Assembly: GCF_963583255.1 (NCBI RefSeq)
Contig: NC_084816.1
Span: forward strand, 19,086,053-19,150,052
From: Pyrus communis
Lineage: Eukaryota; Streptophyta; Magnoliopsida; Rosales; Rosaceae
Reading direction: 5' to 3'
Length of the DNA stretch: 64,000 nucleotides
Shown: positions 1 to 12,404 of the stretch, piece after piece
Layout of the letters: the number at the start of each line of letters is the position of its first letter
How positions within the stretch are numbered: the first letter of the stretch is position 1
Notes under the pieces: model-generated
The model's input: only the letters and a program-made list of their open reading frames with translations
Told to the model about the DNA's origin: nothing
The model's database searches: none
Translations under genes and position numbers: made by a program

Positions 1-711
1 AGTAAAATACCACCACAACTTATTTTATGTGGAAGACACGATCACAATATTTACTATCACATCGAATAAAAAAATCTAGTTTGATATTTAAATGTGTAAT
101 GCTATGCCTAAAGCTTAAGGGATCTAACCGATTAGAAGGCTTGTTGTTCGCATACTTATTCTTTTTTTTCATTCTCATATTCTAAATTCCTCTTATTTAT
201 AATAAATAAGCATTACAAAATATTATTGGTGAGATTTTGAATCTTTTCTGTTTGTTGAACTTATATTTTCATAGGACTTGTTTGGAAGTATTGTTAAAAT
301 AACTGAAAACGCTTTTGATCATAATAGTTTTGGGTTCCAAAAGAACTTTTTAGTGTTTTTTTGGAAAAAAGTCACAAGTATTTAGTTTTAAGCATATGAA
401 CATCATGTGTCATCACAATCCCACAAATAAATCATTAAAATGAAAAGAAATACTACAAAAAATGAAAAACAAAAAGTAGCAGTCTCATTCTATTAGATCT
501 TATGATCCAAGAAAAATGTGGCTATCTATCATTCGATCTTAATTCAACAGTAGGTGATCATTTAACTTTGGTAATTGTTACCTTTTTATTCATCGTTGAG
601 TTAATGTTAGGGTTAGAAGGGTGAAAACCGTTTGACCAAAGTAATAGACAAGAGGGAGGAAGGCTAAGAGCCCTTCCACTCCTCTCAAATCCCCTTGGGA
701 TAGTAGATTAA
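1..711. other. AT-rich intergenic DNA
   Basis: I see no gene here. The stretch is AT-rich with short homopolymer runs, and none of its reading frames looks like a known protein. It ends at the target-site TAA of a MITE. Confidence 0.5.
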
Positions 712-1052
712 GACCTGGTTTGGTACTGAGGTGATTCTGAAAAAAGCTGGTATCAAAAAAATCTGGGAGCTGTTTTTGTGTTTGGTAAATATTCAGCTTC
801 AATTTTTTTTCACAATTTTGGGTGAAAAAAGCCAAAAACAAGAAGCTGCAAAACCTAGCTTTGAAAAATTGGCTTTTTTTCACATCTGTTTTACATAAAA
901 GTTTACCAAACACTATAATACTGTTTTTTTTTTCAAAAGCACTTTTACAAAAAAGTTTACCAAACACTCTGCTACTTTAGTTCACAGCCGCTTATTCTCA
1001 CAGCACAGCAGAATCAGTTTTTTTTCAAAGTACAACAATACCAAACCAGCCC
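712..1052. mobile_element. Tourist-like (PIF/Harbinger) MITE
   Basis: The element starts GACCTGGTTTGGTACTG and ends CAATACCAAACCAGCCC. These ends are inverted repeats, matching at 14 of 17 positions. It is flanked on both sides by TAA (709-711 and 1053-1055), the 3-bp target duplication typical of PIF/Harbinger elements. It is 341 bp and has no real coding capacity; the reading frame that crosses it on the minus strand is chance. A truncated relative lies near 58980-59166. Confidence 0.75.
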
Positions 1053-1055
1053 TAA

Positions 1056-1739
1056 ATGCCCTCCCCCACCAAAACTCCTCCAACCCATTGGGCTCTTGTG
1101 GGAGCGTAGTTGCTCACCTAGGCTAAAATCGATTAGCCTAGCCCTAGGCCATGTGACACAAGGTGGCGTCAGCTACAATTAAAAACTTAATGAAAAATAC
1201 AAAAAATTATAGAATTTAATTAAAAATAATTTTTTTTCTTCTATAAATACCTAATCATGTTCTTTCACCTTCATTACATTTCAATATTTGCAAATACTTT
1301 CAACCAATTTTTTATTATCATATGAAATTAAAAATAAAATGATCTTTTATTATTTTATAAACAAATTTATTAATATTATAATACGAATTGTTTAAGCTAT
1401 TTAATTTAGGTGGAAATACGTTTAGACAATTACTGTTTACTTACTGTTCACTTGGGATTGATTTGCTTATTGTCCGGGTTTTTTTTAGGAGTGGAAGTGC
1501 TCTAATAAAGTGTAGAGGAGGTTGAAGAAGTTGTTCTTGGTTCAACTACGTGTAATAAATTACCCAAAACCGAAGCAAAAACCCAATTTTGAAAATGCCT
1601 TGAAAGATGGTTCATAGCATATAGATAGAGTCGTACACGAATAGTCTTTTATTTTTTTATTTTTAAGTTTTAATTTTATTCCAAAAAAATGTAAAACAAA
1701 ACAAAAAAAAAAACACCAAAAAAAAAAAACATTGCCATT
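1056..1739. other. Intergenic and upstream region of the ATG18f-like gene
   Basis: No gene is visible. The region is AT-rich with poly-A and poly-T runs, and holds the presumed promoter of the downstream plus-strand gene. I could not fix a convincing TATA box. Confidence 0.4.
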
Positions 1740-2401
1740 ATCCGATCTCTTTCTCTCTCTACACCTTTCTCTCTCCTCAGATCTCCCCCGGTTTTCTGGC
1801 GATTTCTCGGCGGTTTTCCCTTCAAAAACCATAAAAATCCGTCCTTCAATCCTCTGTAAAAATTATTTCCATTCAATTCCTACCCATTCTTTTTTTTGTT
1901 TTTCAAAATTCAAAAAAATCCCATTATTCTTTAATCTCTAAATTTTTTTTATTTTTTTCGTTGTAGGAGTATAAAGAACCCCTCATTCTTCAGCAAAATT
2001 ATACATTTGTTCACTGGTTTTTTTTCGAATTTCAGCTTCTGGGCATTAAAGATAAAGTCCCTTTGGGGTTCTTTGTTTGTATTTGGAAGCAGTAAGAGTT
2101 TCTTTGTTTTTTTATTGAGGAGAAGACGTGGAATCAGAGGCGAAGGCCCTGTGTTTCCTATTTATTTCGATTTGGGGGTTTTTAAATTTGGGTTTTTGTG
2201 AAAATTCGGATGCTTTTTGGTGTAAGAAGGAGGTGGAGACACTTGGGACCTAAAGCTTGTGAATTTGGGGCTGTTTCTTATTTGGGTCTTGCCTTATAAT
2301 CAAAGGGAAACAGCTCTGGGGTTATGATTAAGGCAGTTTTCGAAGAATCATCGGTTTTCGTGATTTGGGTATTGACTAGTTTGATCTCTCTGGTTCTGGG
2401 G
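1740..2401 (+). promoter_or_regulatory. Probable 5' leader of the ATG18f-like gene
   Basis: A CT-rich stretch at about 1745-1800 resembles the start of a plant 5' untranslated leader. The leader continues in T-rich sequence to the initiator codon. An upstream in-frame ATG at 2324 would add 26 hydrophobic residues. I prefer the ATG at 2402 because the protein then starts with the charged, Asn-rich N-terminus expected for ATG18f proteins. The exact transcription start is not visible. Confidence 0.4.
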
Positions 2402-5400
2402 ATGAGGAATGATGGCGGTCAGAAGCAGCAGCAGGGTGGTGTGCCTCGCCCAGCTCGGTCCAACAGCTTCATTCCCAACTCTTTTCGGGCCATTTCGAGC
2501 TACTTGAGGATCGTTTCGTCCGGTGCTTCCACCGTTGCGAGGTCCGCGGCTTCGGTGGCTTCCTCGATTGTAGATAGGGATGATGATACCAACCATGATC
2601 AGGTATGAGTTACAGAATATTGGTTTCTTTATTTGAAATTTTAGCACTTTGTTGGAAAATTAGTTTTGAAGTGTAGAATTCAGTTCATTTGTTGTGTAGC
2701 TGTACAAGTATCTGTTGTGTAGATGTTGCTACCTTTAGTGGATAGATTGATTAAACTTACTGTTATGAAAATTTTGGAATAAAGTATGGATTCTGGATTC
2801 AGTGTAAATCGTTTACTTCTATGAATACAAGCTTTGAAATGCAGATTGAATGTAGACTAATATGTGCAGTATTTAAGTTTCCAAAATTGTTAGCCGTGAA
2901 TACGTAGTTTGAATATGTTGCATCTGAAACTTTGAACCTGAAAGAGAATGCAAAAGCTGTCTGTAGATGATGAAAATTGTTTATGGAAGTAGTGGTTATT
3001 TACCTAACTAATCAAAGTTGATGAAAATTGTTTAAGAAGGCTTGATGTAGAAGCTGATTAAATTAGGACGGTATTAGTGTTTATACTAGTTGTGGAAAGG
3101 AGAAGTTGCGATTCGTTGGAAGAGTGATTGTAGTGGTCGAGGTTGTTATGCACGCATTGTAAGATTTGATTCTAGTTGGTGCAATATTTTTTGAAGGATT
3201 TTGTCGGTTTCATGTTCGGATACTAGATAATCTTGTGGATTATATGTATATTTATCACAAGATTTGATTCTTGTTGACGCAATTTTTTTAAAAGAATTTT
3301 GTCGTTTTGGTGTCGGGATACTGGCAGTTCGGGGTCATAGGTAGTTCAGAACTTCAGATGGGGTGTTCGCAACAGGCTAAAGTGATTTGTCGCTTGTTTA
3401 ATGTCGGATAGCATAGGTGTTTTGATTGGTCAGTTGCGTAATTGAGGCTCTACACGTGTTATCTTTTGAATCAATATTTTGATATACATAAGCCTCATGG
3501 CCGGTGTGGTGCGTAGCGTACCTTTTGTCGGATTTGTACTATATATTCCACGTGTTTGATTTTAAATGACATTAGTTTTCTATTTTTTTAAGCTCTTTTC
3601 ATTGCAATTAAAACTTTTAATTTGGAAATATTTGGTTTTCTATTTAGCTTTGATTGCATGACTTCTATTAAATCATGTTTTCCATCCTGGTTGTGACAAA
3701 TGTGTGTGAATCAGGTCAGACATAAAGGAAACTTTTTTGAGTAAGTCTGTTACAAGTGCACACCCTGATTTCCAGATTCAATTGAAAACATTTGGTTAAG
3801 CGCTTATTTGTTTATTCATTGGTAGATTGGTAGCATTGGGAGGTTTCCGTATCATGCATGACTTGATGCTACCGGAACTATACATTCCGGTTAACAACTT
3901 TAGCCCGACCTTAATATTACTATATAAAGGAGTTGCTCAGGCATGGTTAGAAGCTGACTTTGATGACATGTTTTCTGTTGGCATATACAGAATACAGTCA
4001 TAACTAATCTGTTCAATTGGACTATGGGTTTTTGCGACTTAAATGGTGTGACATTATAATTGTCAGGTCGTTTTTAAAAGATATTGTGCAACTAGCACTG
4101 ACGTTTAGTGATTGGTGTAGTTGAACTTGTGATAGTATATAGATAATTTAATTTTATTGTAAACTAGATTTCATAATTTAATTGACGTAGTGACTAATTA
4201 TTTCAGTAGAAATGGAATGCATCCCGAACTGATCATTCCTTTAACAGTAACATTGATCTGAAAATTTCATTTTAAGACAGTGATAATTGCAGCCAAACAG
4301 AGCCTCTATTTATCTTGTTCAAGTAAACGATTTGTTTTTCAAAAATCAAGCCTTTCTGATGAGGACACATTTTATGATTTTTTTTGGAAACATTATGATG
4401 AAGATGGCATACATTTTTCTTACAAGGAGTAATAATGATTCACTGATGGAAGAGTTTTTGGACATTATAGTTATATCTACTGAATCGAGTCTAGAAAACA
4501 TAATACTAACAGGATTTTACTCATTATTTTTGTGCAATGCTACTCCGGGAACAAGAAAGCAGTTGCATAATGAAAATATTTGATGCAAATTGCAGTGCCT
4601 TTTTGCTGGTTCGACACCGAAATAAATACTTATTTCACTTCAAACATGCCGGTGCACTAGAACTTTGAAGGAGCAATTGAGCTGCAATTGTTAAGAAGTT
4701 TCATGATTCTATAATATATTTAATAAATTAGAAAGTTTAAGGTTTGTTTAAAATATACGAACAAAACATGAGTACCTAAATGGAAGTCTGTAATTGATTG
4801 GAAATTTTAGGGTTTTGTTTAGATGTTAGAACTGGTAAAATGGTATTTTTTGATAATGCTTACCATTCAGCAGGGATATTCTGATACATATTTTTCATTC
4901 TTGAATTTGATGTTAGTCCATCAAGGTCTCTCTCTCTCAACCTTTCTTCCGCCAATGGTTATTTTAAAGGAAAATTGTGTAAAGCCTAAGAGTGGGTGTT
5001 AATTATGCACATTCAGGTTGATGACTCTTTATCTCGTTGTTTTCTGTAAATTTCCTCCTTTTGTTTTAAACTTGGTTTTCTTACCTTTTTCCTGTAGCTG
5101 CTTGTTTCATTGAACATTATGCTATTACTTTCTTCTTATGTTGATGTACAAATGATTTTAAGTTTTTCTCTTCTCTTCTGGATTTTTAAAAGTAGTAGAG
5201 ACTTGGATTTGACTTTTCATTTTTCTTTTGAATAAATAAAGGTTAACTGGGCTGGCTTTGACAATTTAGAAGGTGAGGGGAATCTCACTCGTCAAGTTCT
5301 CCTTCTGGGTTACCGTTCTGGATTCCAGGTTTGGGATGTTGAAGAAGCAGATAATGTCCGCGACCTGGTTTCCAGGTATGATGGTGCTGTCTCATACATG

Positions 5401-8400
5401 CAAATGCTACCTAAACCTATAGCTTCAAAGAGATCAGAAGACAATTTTGAAGAAAGCCGTCCATTGCTGGTAGTTTGTGCCGATGGATCCATTTCTGTTG
5501 GTAATACCATACAGGATGGTACTGCCACTCCTCGCAATGGTATTACTGGAAACAGGCATGACACAATGAACAGCAGTTTTGTGCCTACTGTTGTTCGGTT
5601 TTATTCTCTGAAATCTCAATCTTATGTTCATGTTCTAAAGTTCAGATCAGTTGTTTATTCTTTAAAATGCAGTTCTCGAGTTGTTGCTATTTCTCTAGCA
5701 GCTCAGGTATATACCTGTTTATGTAAAGTTTCTCCATTATTTATTATCTTCTGCTTAACCAGTGTTTGAGTATCTAGTCTTGCGTATTGCAGATACACTG
5801 TTTTGATGCCATGACATTTGAGAGAGAATATACCATTCTTACCAACCCGATAGTTATGGGATTTCCTGGTTCTGGAGGTATTGGTTGTGGACCTCTTGCA
5901 TTAGGCAATAGATGGCTGGCTTATAGTGGAAGTCCTGTTGCTGTATCTAATTCTGGGCGTGTCAGTCCACAGCATCTGGAACCTTCTGCAAGTCTTTCTG
6001 GTTTTCCTTCAAATGGAAGCCTGGTTGCTCACTATGCAAAAGAGTCAAGCAAGCAACTAGCTGCTGGGATTGTAACCCTGGGAGACATGGGTTATAAGAA
6101 GCTGTCCCAGTACTGCTCTGAGCTTATACCTGATAGTAATACTTCTCTTCAATCACCCAATCCTGTGTGGAAAGTCAATGGTACTGTCAATGGCCAGTCC
6201 ACAGATACTGATAATGTTGGAATGGTATGGTACATATTGTTGACCTCAATTCTGCTTTCACCTGTAGTTGTAGTTTTCACTTTCTCTTTTAGAATATCAT
6301 ATAATGAGTGAATTACCTTTCTAGCTTTGCATGAGTAAATGCATGTACATGCTTTATTTATTGTGTTTTTTACCAAATAAGTTTGTTCTAAGGGTAAGTG
6401 ATACTGTTCTGATCGTTTCATGCGTTATTTGGGTCACCTGTGCTTATCATGTACTTTGGTTTGTCAGGTCATTGTCAGAGATATTGTCAATAAGGCTGTT
6501 ATTGCGCAGTTCAGGGCGCACACGAGTCCTATTTCTGCGTTAGGCTTTGATCCTAGTGGCACCCTTTTAGTGACTGCATCAACTCAGGGGCATAACGTCA
6601 ATGTTTTTAAGATAATGCCTGGGAGCTCTCCTTCAACTGATGGTGGTGCATCGTATGTACATCTTTACAGGCTGCAACGTGGATTAACAAATGCAGTAAA
6701 AGCTATTCTCTTGGTTTGGGATTCCTTGTTGGGTACAACATTTGTTGCAACAATCACATGTTTTATATTAATTTCCTCCTTTTTCGTTTTTCTTTTTTCC
6801 AGATTATACAGGACATCAGTTTTAGTGATGACAGCAACTGGATCATGGTTAGTTCCTCTAGGGGGACAAGCCATCTGTTTGCAATAAATCCTTGGGGAGG
6901 ATCAGTAAATCTCCCAACTGCCGATGCTGGTTTTACTACCAAAAGTACAGGATTGGGGGTTACAACTAGATCGTCAGTTCGTTGGCCAGGTTTGCAAACG
7001 CCTAATCAGCAAAGCCTTTGCTCAGCTGGTCCCCCGGTTACCCTCTCTGTTGTTAGTAGAATAAGAAATGGAAATAATAGTTGGAGAGGCACTGTAACTG
7101 GTGCTGCAGCCGCTGCAACAGGCAAGATGAGTTCCCTTTCTGGGGCAGTTGCTTCTTCATTCCACAATTGCAAAGGCAATGCTTATTATGTGGATCGCAA
7201 CTCTTCAAAGGCTAAGTACCACCTCTTGGTTTTTTCCCCTTCTGGTTCCATGATACAATATGCATTGAGAATATCAAATGGTCTAGATTTGACAGCTGTG
7301 GCTGGATTGAACACTGCTTATGAGTCAGGCCAGGAGGGTGATACAAGATTAGTAGTTGAAGCTATCCGGAAGTGGAATGTATGTCAAAAGCAAAACCGAA
7401 GGGAACGTGATGATACTTCTGACATATATGGTGAGAATGTAAATTTCGACAACAATAAGATATTTCCCGAAGGGAAGAAGAAGGGAAACACCATTTACCC
7501 TGAAGCTTGCATTACTTTCCCAAAAGCAAAGATCAGTTCTGAGGAAAAACATCAGTTGTATATTTCAGAAGCCGAACTGCAGATGCATGAAGCACGGAGT
7601 CCAGTGTGGGCAAAACCTAAGGTATTTCCTTTGAGTATTGGAGAAATCCAAAACTGCAGTTATGCATGTTTTTCATACAAATTATGTGTTTGTGATGTTT
7701 AACATGCTCTTTGCTTTTGTAAAATGGTTTGCCAGCTATACTTTCAGTCAATGATCATGGAAGGTGTCAAAATGGATGATGAAACCGCCTCAGGAGGGGA
7801 AATTGAGATCGAGAGGATTCCTACTTGCATGATTGAAGCAAGATCAAAGGACTTGGTACCAGTTTTTGAATATCTTCAAGCTCCCATATTTCAACAAACA
7901 AGGTGAGCTGAGCTTGTAAGCCTTTATGAATTCACTTATTTACCAGTTCATGGTCATGTAACCATTGCTTATATTCACATGCTCTCTGCATATCTTTATG
8001 TATGTTTACCCATGACAGCATGGAGTGCTTGTGTTCTTGTATATCAATTACCATCTTCTCTTATGTAGGGTTGCTTCTGTAGATAGCAATTTTAGCAGGC
8101 AACTTTCGCGTCAGAGGTCTGGTATATCTGAAAATGGTGGGCGTTCATGCAGAAACAGTTCAAGCTCTCTTGACACCATGACTGAAAGTGGTGCTGGAGT
8201 GGCAGAAATTACTAATGGGATTGAAGTAACTGGACGGGGTGGTTCTCAGATGCCCACCGAAAGCATGGGCTTTGTAAATAACAATAACAGCCCAAAGACA
8301 GAGACTCAGCTTGAGACTGTAAATAATAGAGAGAGCAGCTTAAAATCGGAGGCCCAACTTAAATCTGTAAATAATGACATAGACGGCCTGGGAGTGGGGA

Positions 8401-8435
8401 ATCTGTTTGGAATTGAAGGCGATGAGTTTGATTAG
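2402..8435 (+). CDS. ATG18f: ATG18f-like autophagy WD40/BCAS3 protein
   Basis: Seven coding exons join in frame with GT/AG introns: 2402-2602, 5242-5706, 5793-6224, 6468-6695, 6803-7621, 7736-7902 and 8069-8435. They encode about 892 residues. The N-terminus is Ser- and Asn-rich. A WD40 propeller follows (about residues 68-480, with WAGFDNLEG and GYRSGFQVWDV near its start). The BCAS3-type region spans about 560-760 and includes SPVWAKPKLYFQSM, followed by an acidic Asn/Ser tail. The PROPPIN phosphoinositide motif FRRG is replaced by LQRG (about 435-438), as I recall for the plant f/g/h subgroup. Family members act in phagophore expansion at membranes. Intron 1 is 2.6 kb with no gene inside. 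An intron starts two bases after the stop. ATG18g or ATG18h is possible, but the N-terminus fits f best. Confidence 0.9.
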
Positions 8436-8437
8436 AG

Positions 8438-9471
8438 GTATGTTCCTCTTACTGTTGTAGATTTCTCTGTTAAATATTTTTAGTAAGTTTACTGAAGTTC
8501 AGGATTATGATTTATCTTGGGGATCTTCTGGAATTGTCTTAATTGGAATGAAGTGAGAATGATTATATAGTTCAAAATGAAACATCGTAGTTTGAGGTTG
8601 ACGACCTGGTACAAACATGATACTCTCTAGGCATGACATTCATCCTCTCCCACTTGGTATTCAGTTTGTTTTTTTTTCTTGAATTTTAAATCTCCTTAAA
8701 AAATGCTTTACATATATTCTCAATGCCTGTCGCAAATTCTCCTACCAACAACAACAACAACAACAAAGCGTTATCCCACTAAGTGGGGCTGGCTGTATGA
8801 ATCCTAGAATGCCAATGCGCTTGGTTTTGCGCCAAGCCTTCCATTAGCTCTAAGTACTCCATGTCTTTTCTTAAAGTTATCCATCATTATATGTCATATC
8901 CATGAACTCTTGGTACCAACTTGGTACATAAAGTGAGCTGTTCACTTGCCTACTTTCTAAAATTAATTGTTTGAGACAAGCAGATTATATGCTGAGTAGT
9001 TTTCTTAATTCTAGGGTGGTGCCTTCCAGTAATGCATCTGCCCAAATAATGATTTCCAAATCTTTCCCTTGCTCTTTCTAGTGTTGTCAAAATTTGGACC
9101 ATGTTATTCCATCAGTACGCTTTCTCTGTGCGGTTTTCTAATTCCCTCTTTTTTTTCATTTTTGTGTTTAGTTGTGCAGATATTCTTTACTTCTACTGGG
9201 ATATTAACACTGTTTATACAAGGGGGGTGGCCTGTAGAGAAGCATGAGCAATAGGGGCTTTTTACCGATGTGGAATTGTGGATACTATGTTGGGTTTCAT
9301 CTTATGTTGACGTTGTAAATAAGTGACCGTATATATATATTTCCAATAATCCGGCATAATATGTAAATAACAGCATTATGTTGCTACGTTCATTTCAATC
9401 TCCTTTTTTTCTGCTAGGTTTTACACATTCCTACTGCTATTATTCTTGCGTGTTTTACTTGTGGTTTGCAG
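8438..9471 (+). other. Intron in the 3' untranslated region of the ATG18f-like gene
   Basis: GTATGTTC follows two bases after the stop codon, and TTTGCAG ends at 9471, so the 3' UTR is probably spliced. The stop is too close to the junction to be expected to trigger nonsense-mediated decay. The intron contains an interspersed repeat with a CAA-repeat start (about 8743), a widespread plant sequence I associate with retroelement debris. Most of the intron is duplicated at 14785-15341. Confidence 0.55.
8560..9119. repeat. Source copy of the duplicated 3' intron segment
   Basis: About 555 bases here recur almost unchanged at 14785-15341. The differences I see are single-base changes and a 2-base CT difference near 8625. 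The duplicated stretch begins in TTATATAG and ends at CCATCAGTACG. Confidence 0.9.
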
Positions 9472-9870
9472 GGTCCAACTTGGTAATTTAGGTGCTCCTG
9501 GGATGCGGACGCATCGGTCTAGCCAGCTAGGGCTTGTTAGGTTGTCAAAGAGACCAGGACCAACTCCGAATCCTCTAGGGTTTGCAAAGTTGTCTGAGTC
9601 CTTGATAGGACGTCAGTAACTTAAAAGTAAAAGCTTTGAAGTAGGCTTAGGAAGTGAACAACCTTTGTTAGCTTCCAAGATTTCTTTTAGAAAATCGTTG
9701 TGGCGTCGAGTGCCCGACGCAGCGCCTTAACAAGAGAAATTGTAATAACGCGTTATTCTGCCATACTCTTGGTTGTTAGGTTGCGGTTGTTGTGTTGCTG
9801 TTGACGTTTTGGATTAGGAACTGTGTTTTAGAAAACGAAATAAAACCAACTTGTGTTGATATGAACATGT
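9472..9870 (+). other. Final 3' UTR exon of the ATG18f-like gene
   Basis: This is the sequence after the inferred 3' UTR acceptor. It runs through non-coding sequence to an A-rich stretch with AATAAA-like GAAATAAAACC near 9836-9846, a plausible polyadenylation region. It has no independent coding signal. Confidence 0.4.
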
Positions 9871-10665
9871 GATCGAGGTAGTATTATTTTCGAGTGCTAC
9901 GGGCAATCTACGGACTGCACTGCAAAGGTTACCTCCCTAGGCCAGTCGTCGGTGCGTCCGGAGGTTTTGTGGCATGCCTCCCTTGACTCTCAAGCAAAAC
10001 AACCCTCTTCCCTACTAGCCCCGGCCAAGCAACAAGAATTCAGTCGATCATACTATCGTTGTAACCAATTGGTCAATCACGGGATCCTTACCTTTCAACG
10101 AAACAAGCGCTCTCGAGTCCTCTTCTGCAGCGGTATATAATCTCGGTCCTTGACTCCTTCCGTTACCTTGATACCTGCCGCTCGGTTTGTTTTGTTTTCC
10201 GGCGATGGAAAGAATCCACGAAATACTTCCAATGTTGTCCATTCTGCCTTTGAGAAACAGCTCAAGAAAAAAGGAAAACAAAAGGCTATCTAGAAACGAC
10301 ACTACATCTACATGTACGCATTGTTCTTCGTGTTTACTTATCGGATTAGTACAAAGTAACATGTTTGTGTAAATCTGCTTAGCTGCGAATTTAGAAAGTT
10401 GATGCTTCTTATTAAGCAATAAATTTTGTTTCACACAATACAACCTAAAACTCTTAGGAGGTGCCAACGAACAAGACTATAAAATAATAAAAATATTATT
10501 AAACAAACAAGAAGCCGAAACGGCTAAAAAATCTCAAGATGTTACATTGTGACTAACTTGTTATTCATGCTAACCTATAAACTATATTCATAGAGAACAA
10601 AACTTAGAAACCGTAATTCGGATGAGTTAGGCCCACCTTCTAAACAATCAAATAACCATAAAATA
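9871..10665. other. Unidentified, moderately GC-rich stretch
   Basis: The part from about 9880 to 10260 has higher GC than its surroundings and is open on both strands over short distances (for example 10048-10467 on the minus strand). I cannot match any of these frames to a known protein. It may be debris of a gene or transposon. The 10470-10665 part is AT-rich and empty. Confidence 0.35.
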
Positions 10666-11073
10666 CTAATATTTTTTGACACATTCTTCACTTTTTCTGC
10701 CCATCTTTAGCTTCTGGGGAACTCGTAGCTTTAATCCGCAGGATTTCGATCTCCCTGAGAACTTCTTCTTCTTGTTGTTCATCACAATCACTCCTGCTGT
10801 TTGCAACAAACTCACTTTGTGCTCAAGCTCTTCCACTTCTCTAAACCACTCTTCTACTTGTGCTGGTGCTTTTCCATCTTTCTCAGCTGCTGATACGACC
10901 AACCGCTGCCGGAAATCATTCCGAAGATCCCCAAGATGTTTCATCTCCTTGTCTAACTCGTTGAGGTTGTTTCGGAATTTTGCAGAGTCTTTGGCGGCAT
11001 GACATAGACAGCAGCATAAATGCCGGACGGTTTCTCCCACTAAACTACCCAAAATTTCAACCACAATTTCCAT
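10666..11073 (-). CDS. Coiled-coil-only NLR fragment (RPS2/RPS5-type CC domain)
   Basis: The 135-residue frame starts MEIVVEILGSLVGETVRHLC, the typical start of a CC-NBS-LRR resistance protein of the RPS5/RPS2 class. It keeps the heptad-rich helix with DKEMKHLGDLR (about 41-51) and EEWFREVEELE (about 74-84). It then ends in a Lys-rich tail with no P-loop, so NB-ARC and LRR are missing. CC-only products can in principle act as decoys, but truncation debris is equally likely. Its first 49 codons and upstream DNA are duplicated at 15347-15494. No intron is needed. Confidence 0.7.
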   Translation of the reverse strand: MEIVVEILGSLVGETVRHLCCCLCHAAKDSAKFRNNLNELDKEMKHLGDLRNDFRQRLVVSAAEKDGKAPAQVEEWFREVEELEHKVSLLQTAGVIVMNNKKKKFSGRSKSCGLKLRVPQKLKMGRKSEECVKKY

Positions 11074-11632
11074 GGCAGAAGCTTAATAAGGTTCAGTAGG
11101 CAAACACATGAGAAAACTGATGCTTTGGATTCAAGAAATCTCAGCGAAATTTATATACGTACAAAGACGTATCCAAAGTCGCCATCTTCATCTAAACTTA
11201 CTAGAATGAAGAAAGAAACATACCGCTCTATTCAACTTGACTTGCGGTTTTCTATTGGAGAAGGATTCGCATATGAACTCGAATCTCTATGGAGTATGAG
11301 TCATCGTGGAACGCTCTTTTTTCGACTTGACAAGAAATGAACGAATCAGGTATGACTATTTAAGCTTTTAGATGATGAAATTTTTTCGACTCGAATCTCG
11401 ATGATGAAATTTTTTACCTTTCTATGTAGTATGTGATAAGTTTTTAAACCTAGTTTAACATGCTGTATTAGACATCAGATATGACTATTTAATATGAATA
11501 AGATGTTTGGTGCCACTACGTATTAAATAGCCATCGGTTAATTTATCAGGGCCCGCCCATTTTATACGGCTCACGCCGTGTAACTTCTCCGCTCAAAACC
11601 TCTGTATCATTTAAGTCGGGTTCTCAAAAATG

Positions 11633-11860
11633 CTAAAACAGAATTTCATCGTTCTTTCCCTTTCTTTCGTGATCTGCTTGTTCGGCCATCTTCTTCTGAA
11701 AGTATTCCTTCTTCTTCAAATTCTCTCTTTGTTGATTGATTTCACAAATTCTTATCACTGCCTTTTGGGTTTTCTTCATCGCCATCATCGAGAACTTGGT
11801 CTTTTTAACTGCAGACTCCTTCAAAGCTCTGATTTTTGGATAAAAAGCTTGCTTCTTCAT
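11633..11860 (-). other. Lys-rich 75-residue open frame of unknown meaning
   Basis: This frame starts MKKQAFYPKIRALKESAVKK and is very basic. Copy B keeps it open at 16054-16278 with one codon fewer and a few substitutions. The codon loss is explained by a CTT trinucleotide slip, and no protein family is recognised, so conservation may only reflect a recent duplication. I list it because it is the longest shared frame in the block. Confidence 0.2.
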
Positions 11861-12104
11861 GGGTATTTGAGCTTTCTGCCTTTATGGGTTCTAATTAAAG
11901 TGAATCTTCATCTAATTTGATATGGGTTTTATTTGGTTTTGCCATTTTTGGAGCTTTTAATCTGGTTCTTGGAAGAGTAGTATGAGAATTTGAGAGGTGG
12001 AGTTTTGTTGGCTTGAAAGGTTCATCATGCCGGATCAAAGATGCTTATCTGATATGCCTATCCCAAAATTTGGTCGGTGTATGATTAATTCGTTTTTTTT
12101 TTTT

Positions 12105-12371
12105 GATAAAATACAAAAAACTACCTCGATTATTGGTGTCACGACAGTTTCATACCTTATCTTTTAAAATTGACAATGTCATACCTCATCTTTTAAAATT
12201 AACAATGTCATACCGCATCTTACGAATTTGTGATAATGTCATAATTCCATCAATTTTTCTGTTAGTTTTTCTGTTAAGCGCTGACGTGGCAAGAGATGAA
12301 AATCACTTTCTATTAAAAAATTATTAAAAACTTAAAAAAATTTAATATTTTTTAAATATTAAAATAATAAA

Positions 12372-12404
<33 letters not shown>

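Noticed and set aside
1056..1510. Possible MITE ending in GGAGTGGAAGTGCTC
   Set aside because: I found no matching inverted partner or target duplication.
2324..2401. Upstream in-frame ATG of the ATG18f-like gene
   Set aside because: It would add 26 mostly hydrophobic residues not expected for this family; the ATG at 2402 fits the known N-terminus better.
4287..4583. 98-residue frame in intron 1 of the ATG18f-like gene
   Set aside because: It has no family resemblance, and the exon borders on both sides join in phase without it.
9952..10467. Overlapping frames in a GC-richer region
   Set aside because: No family is recognised and neither strand has splice-joined extensions; I keep it only as an unidentified stretch.
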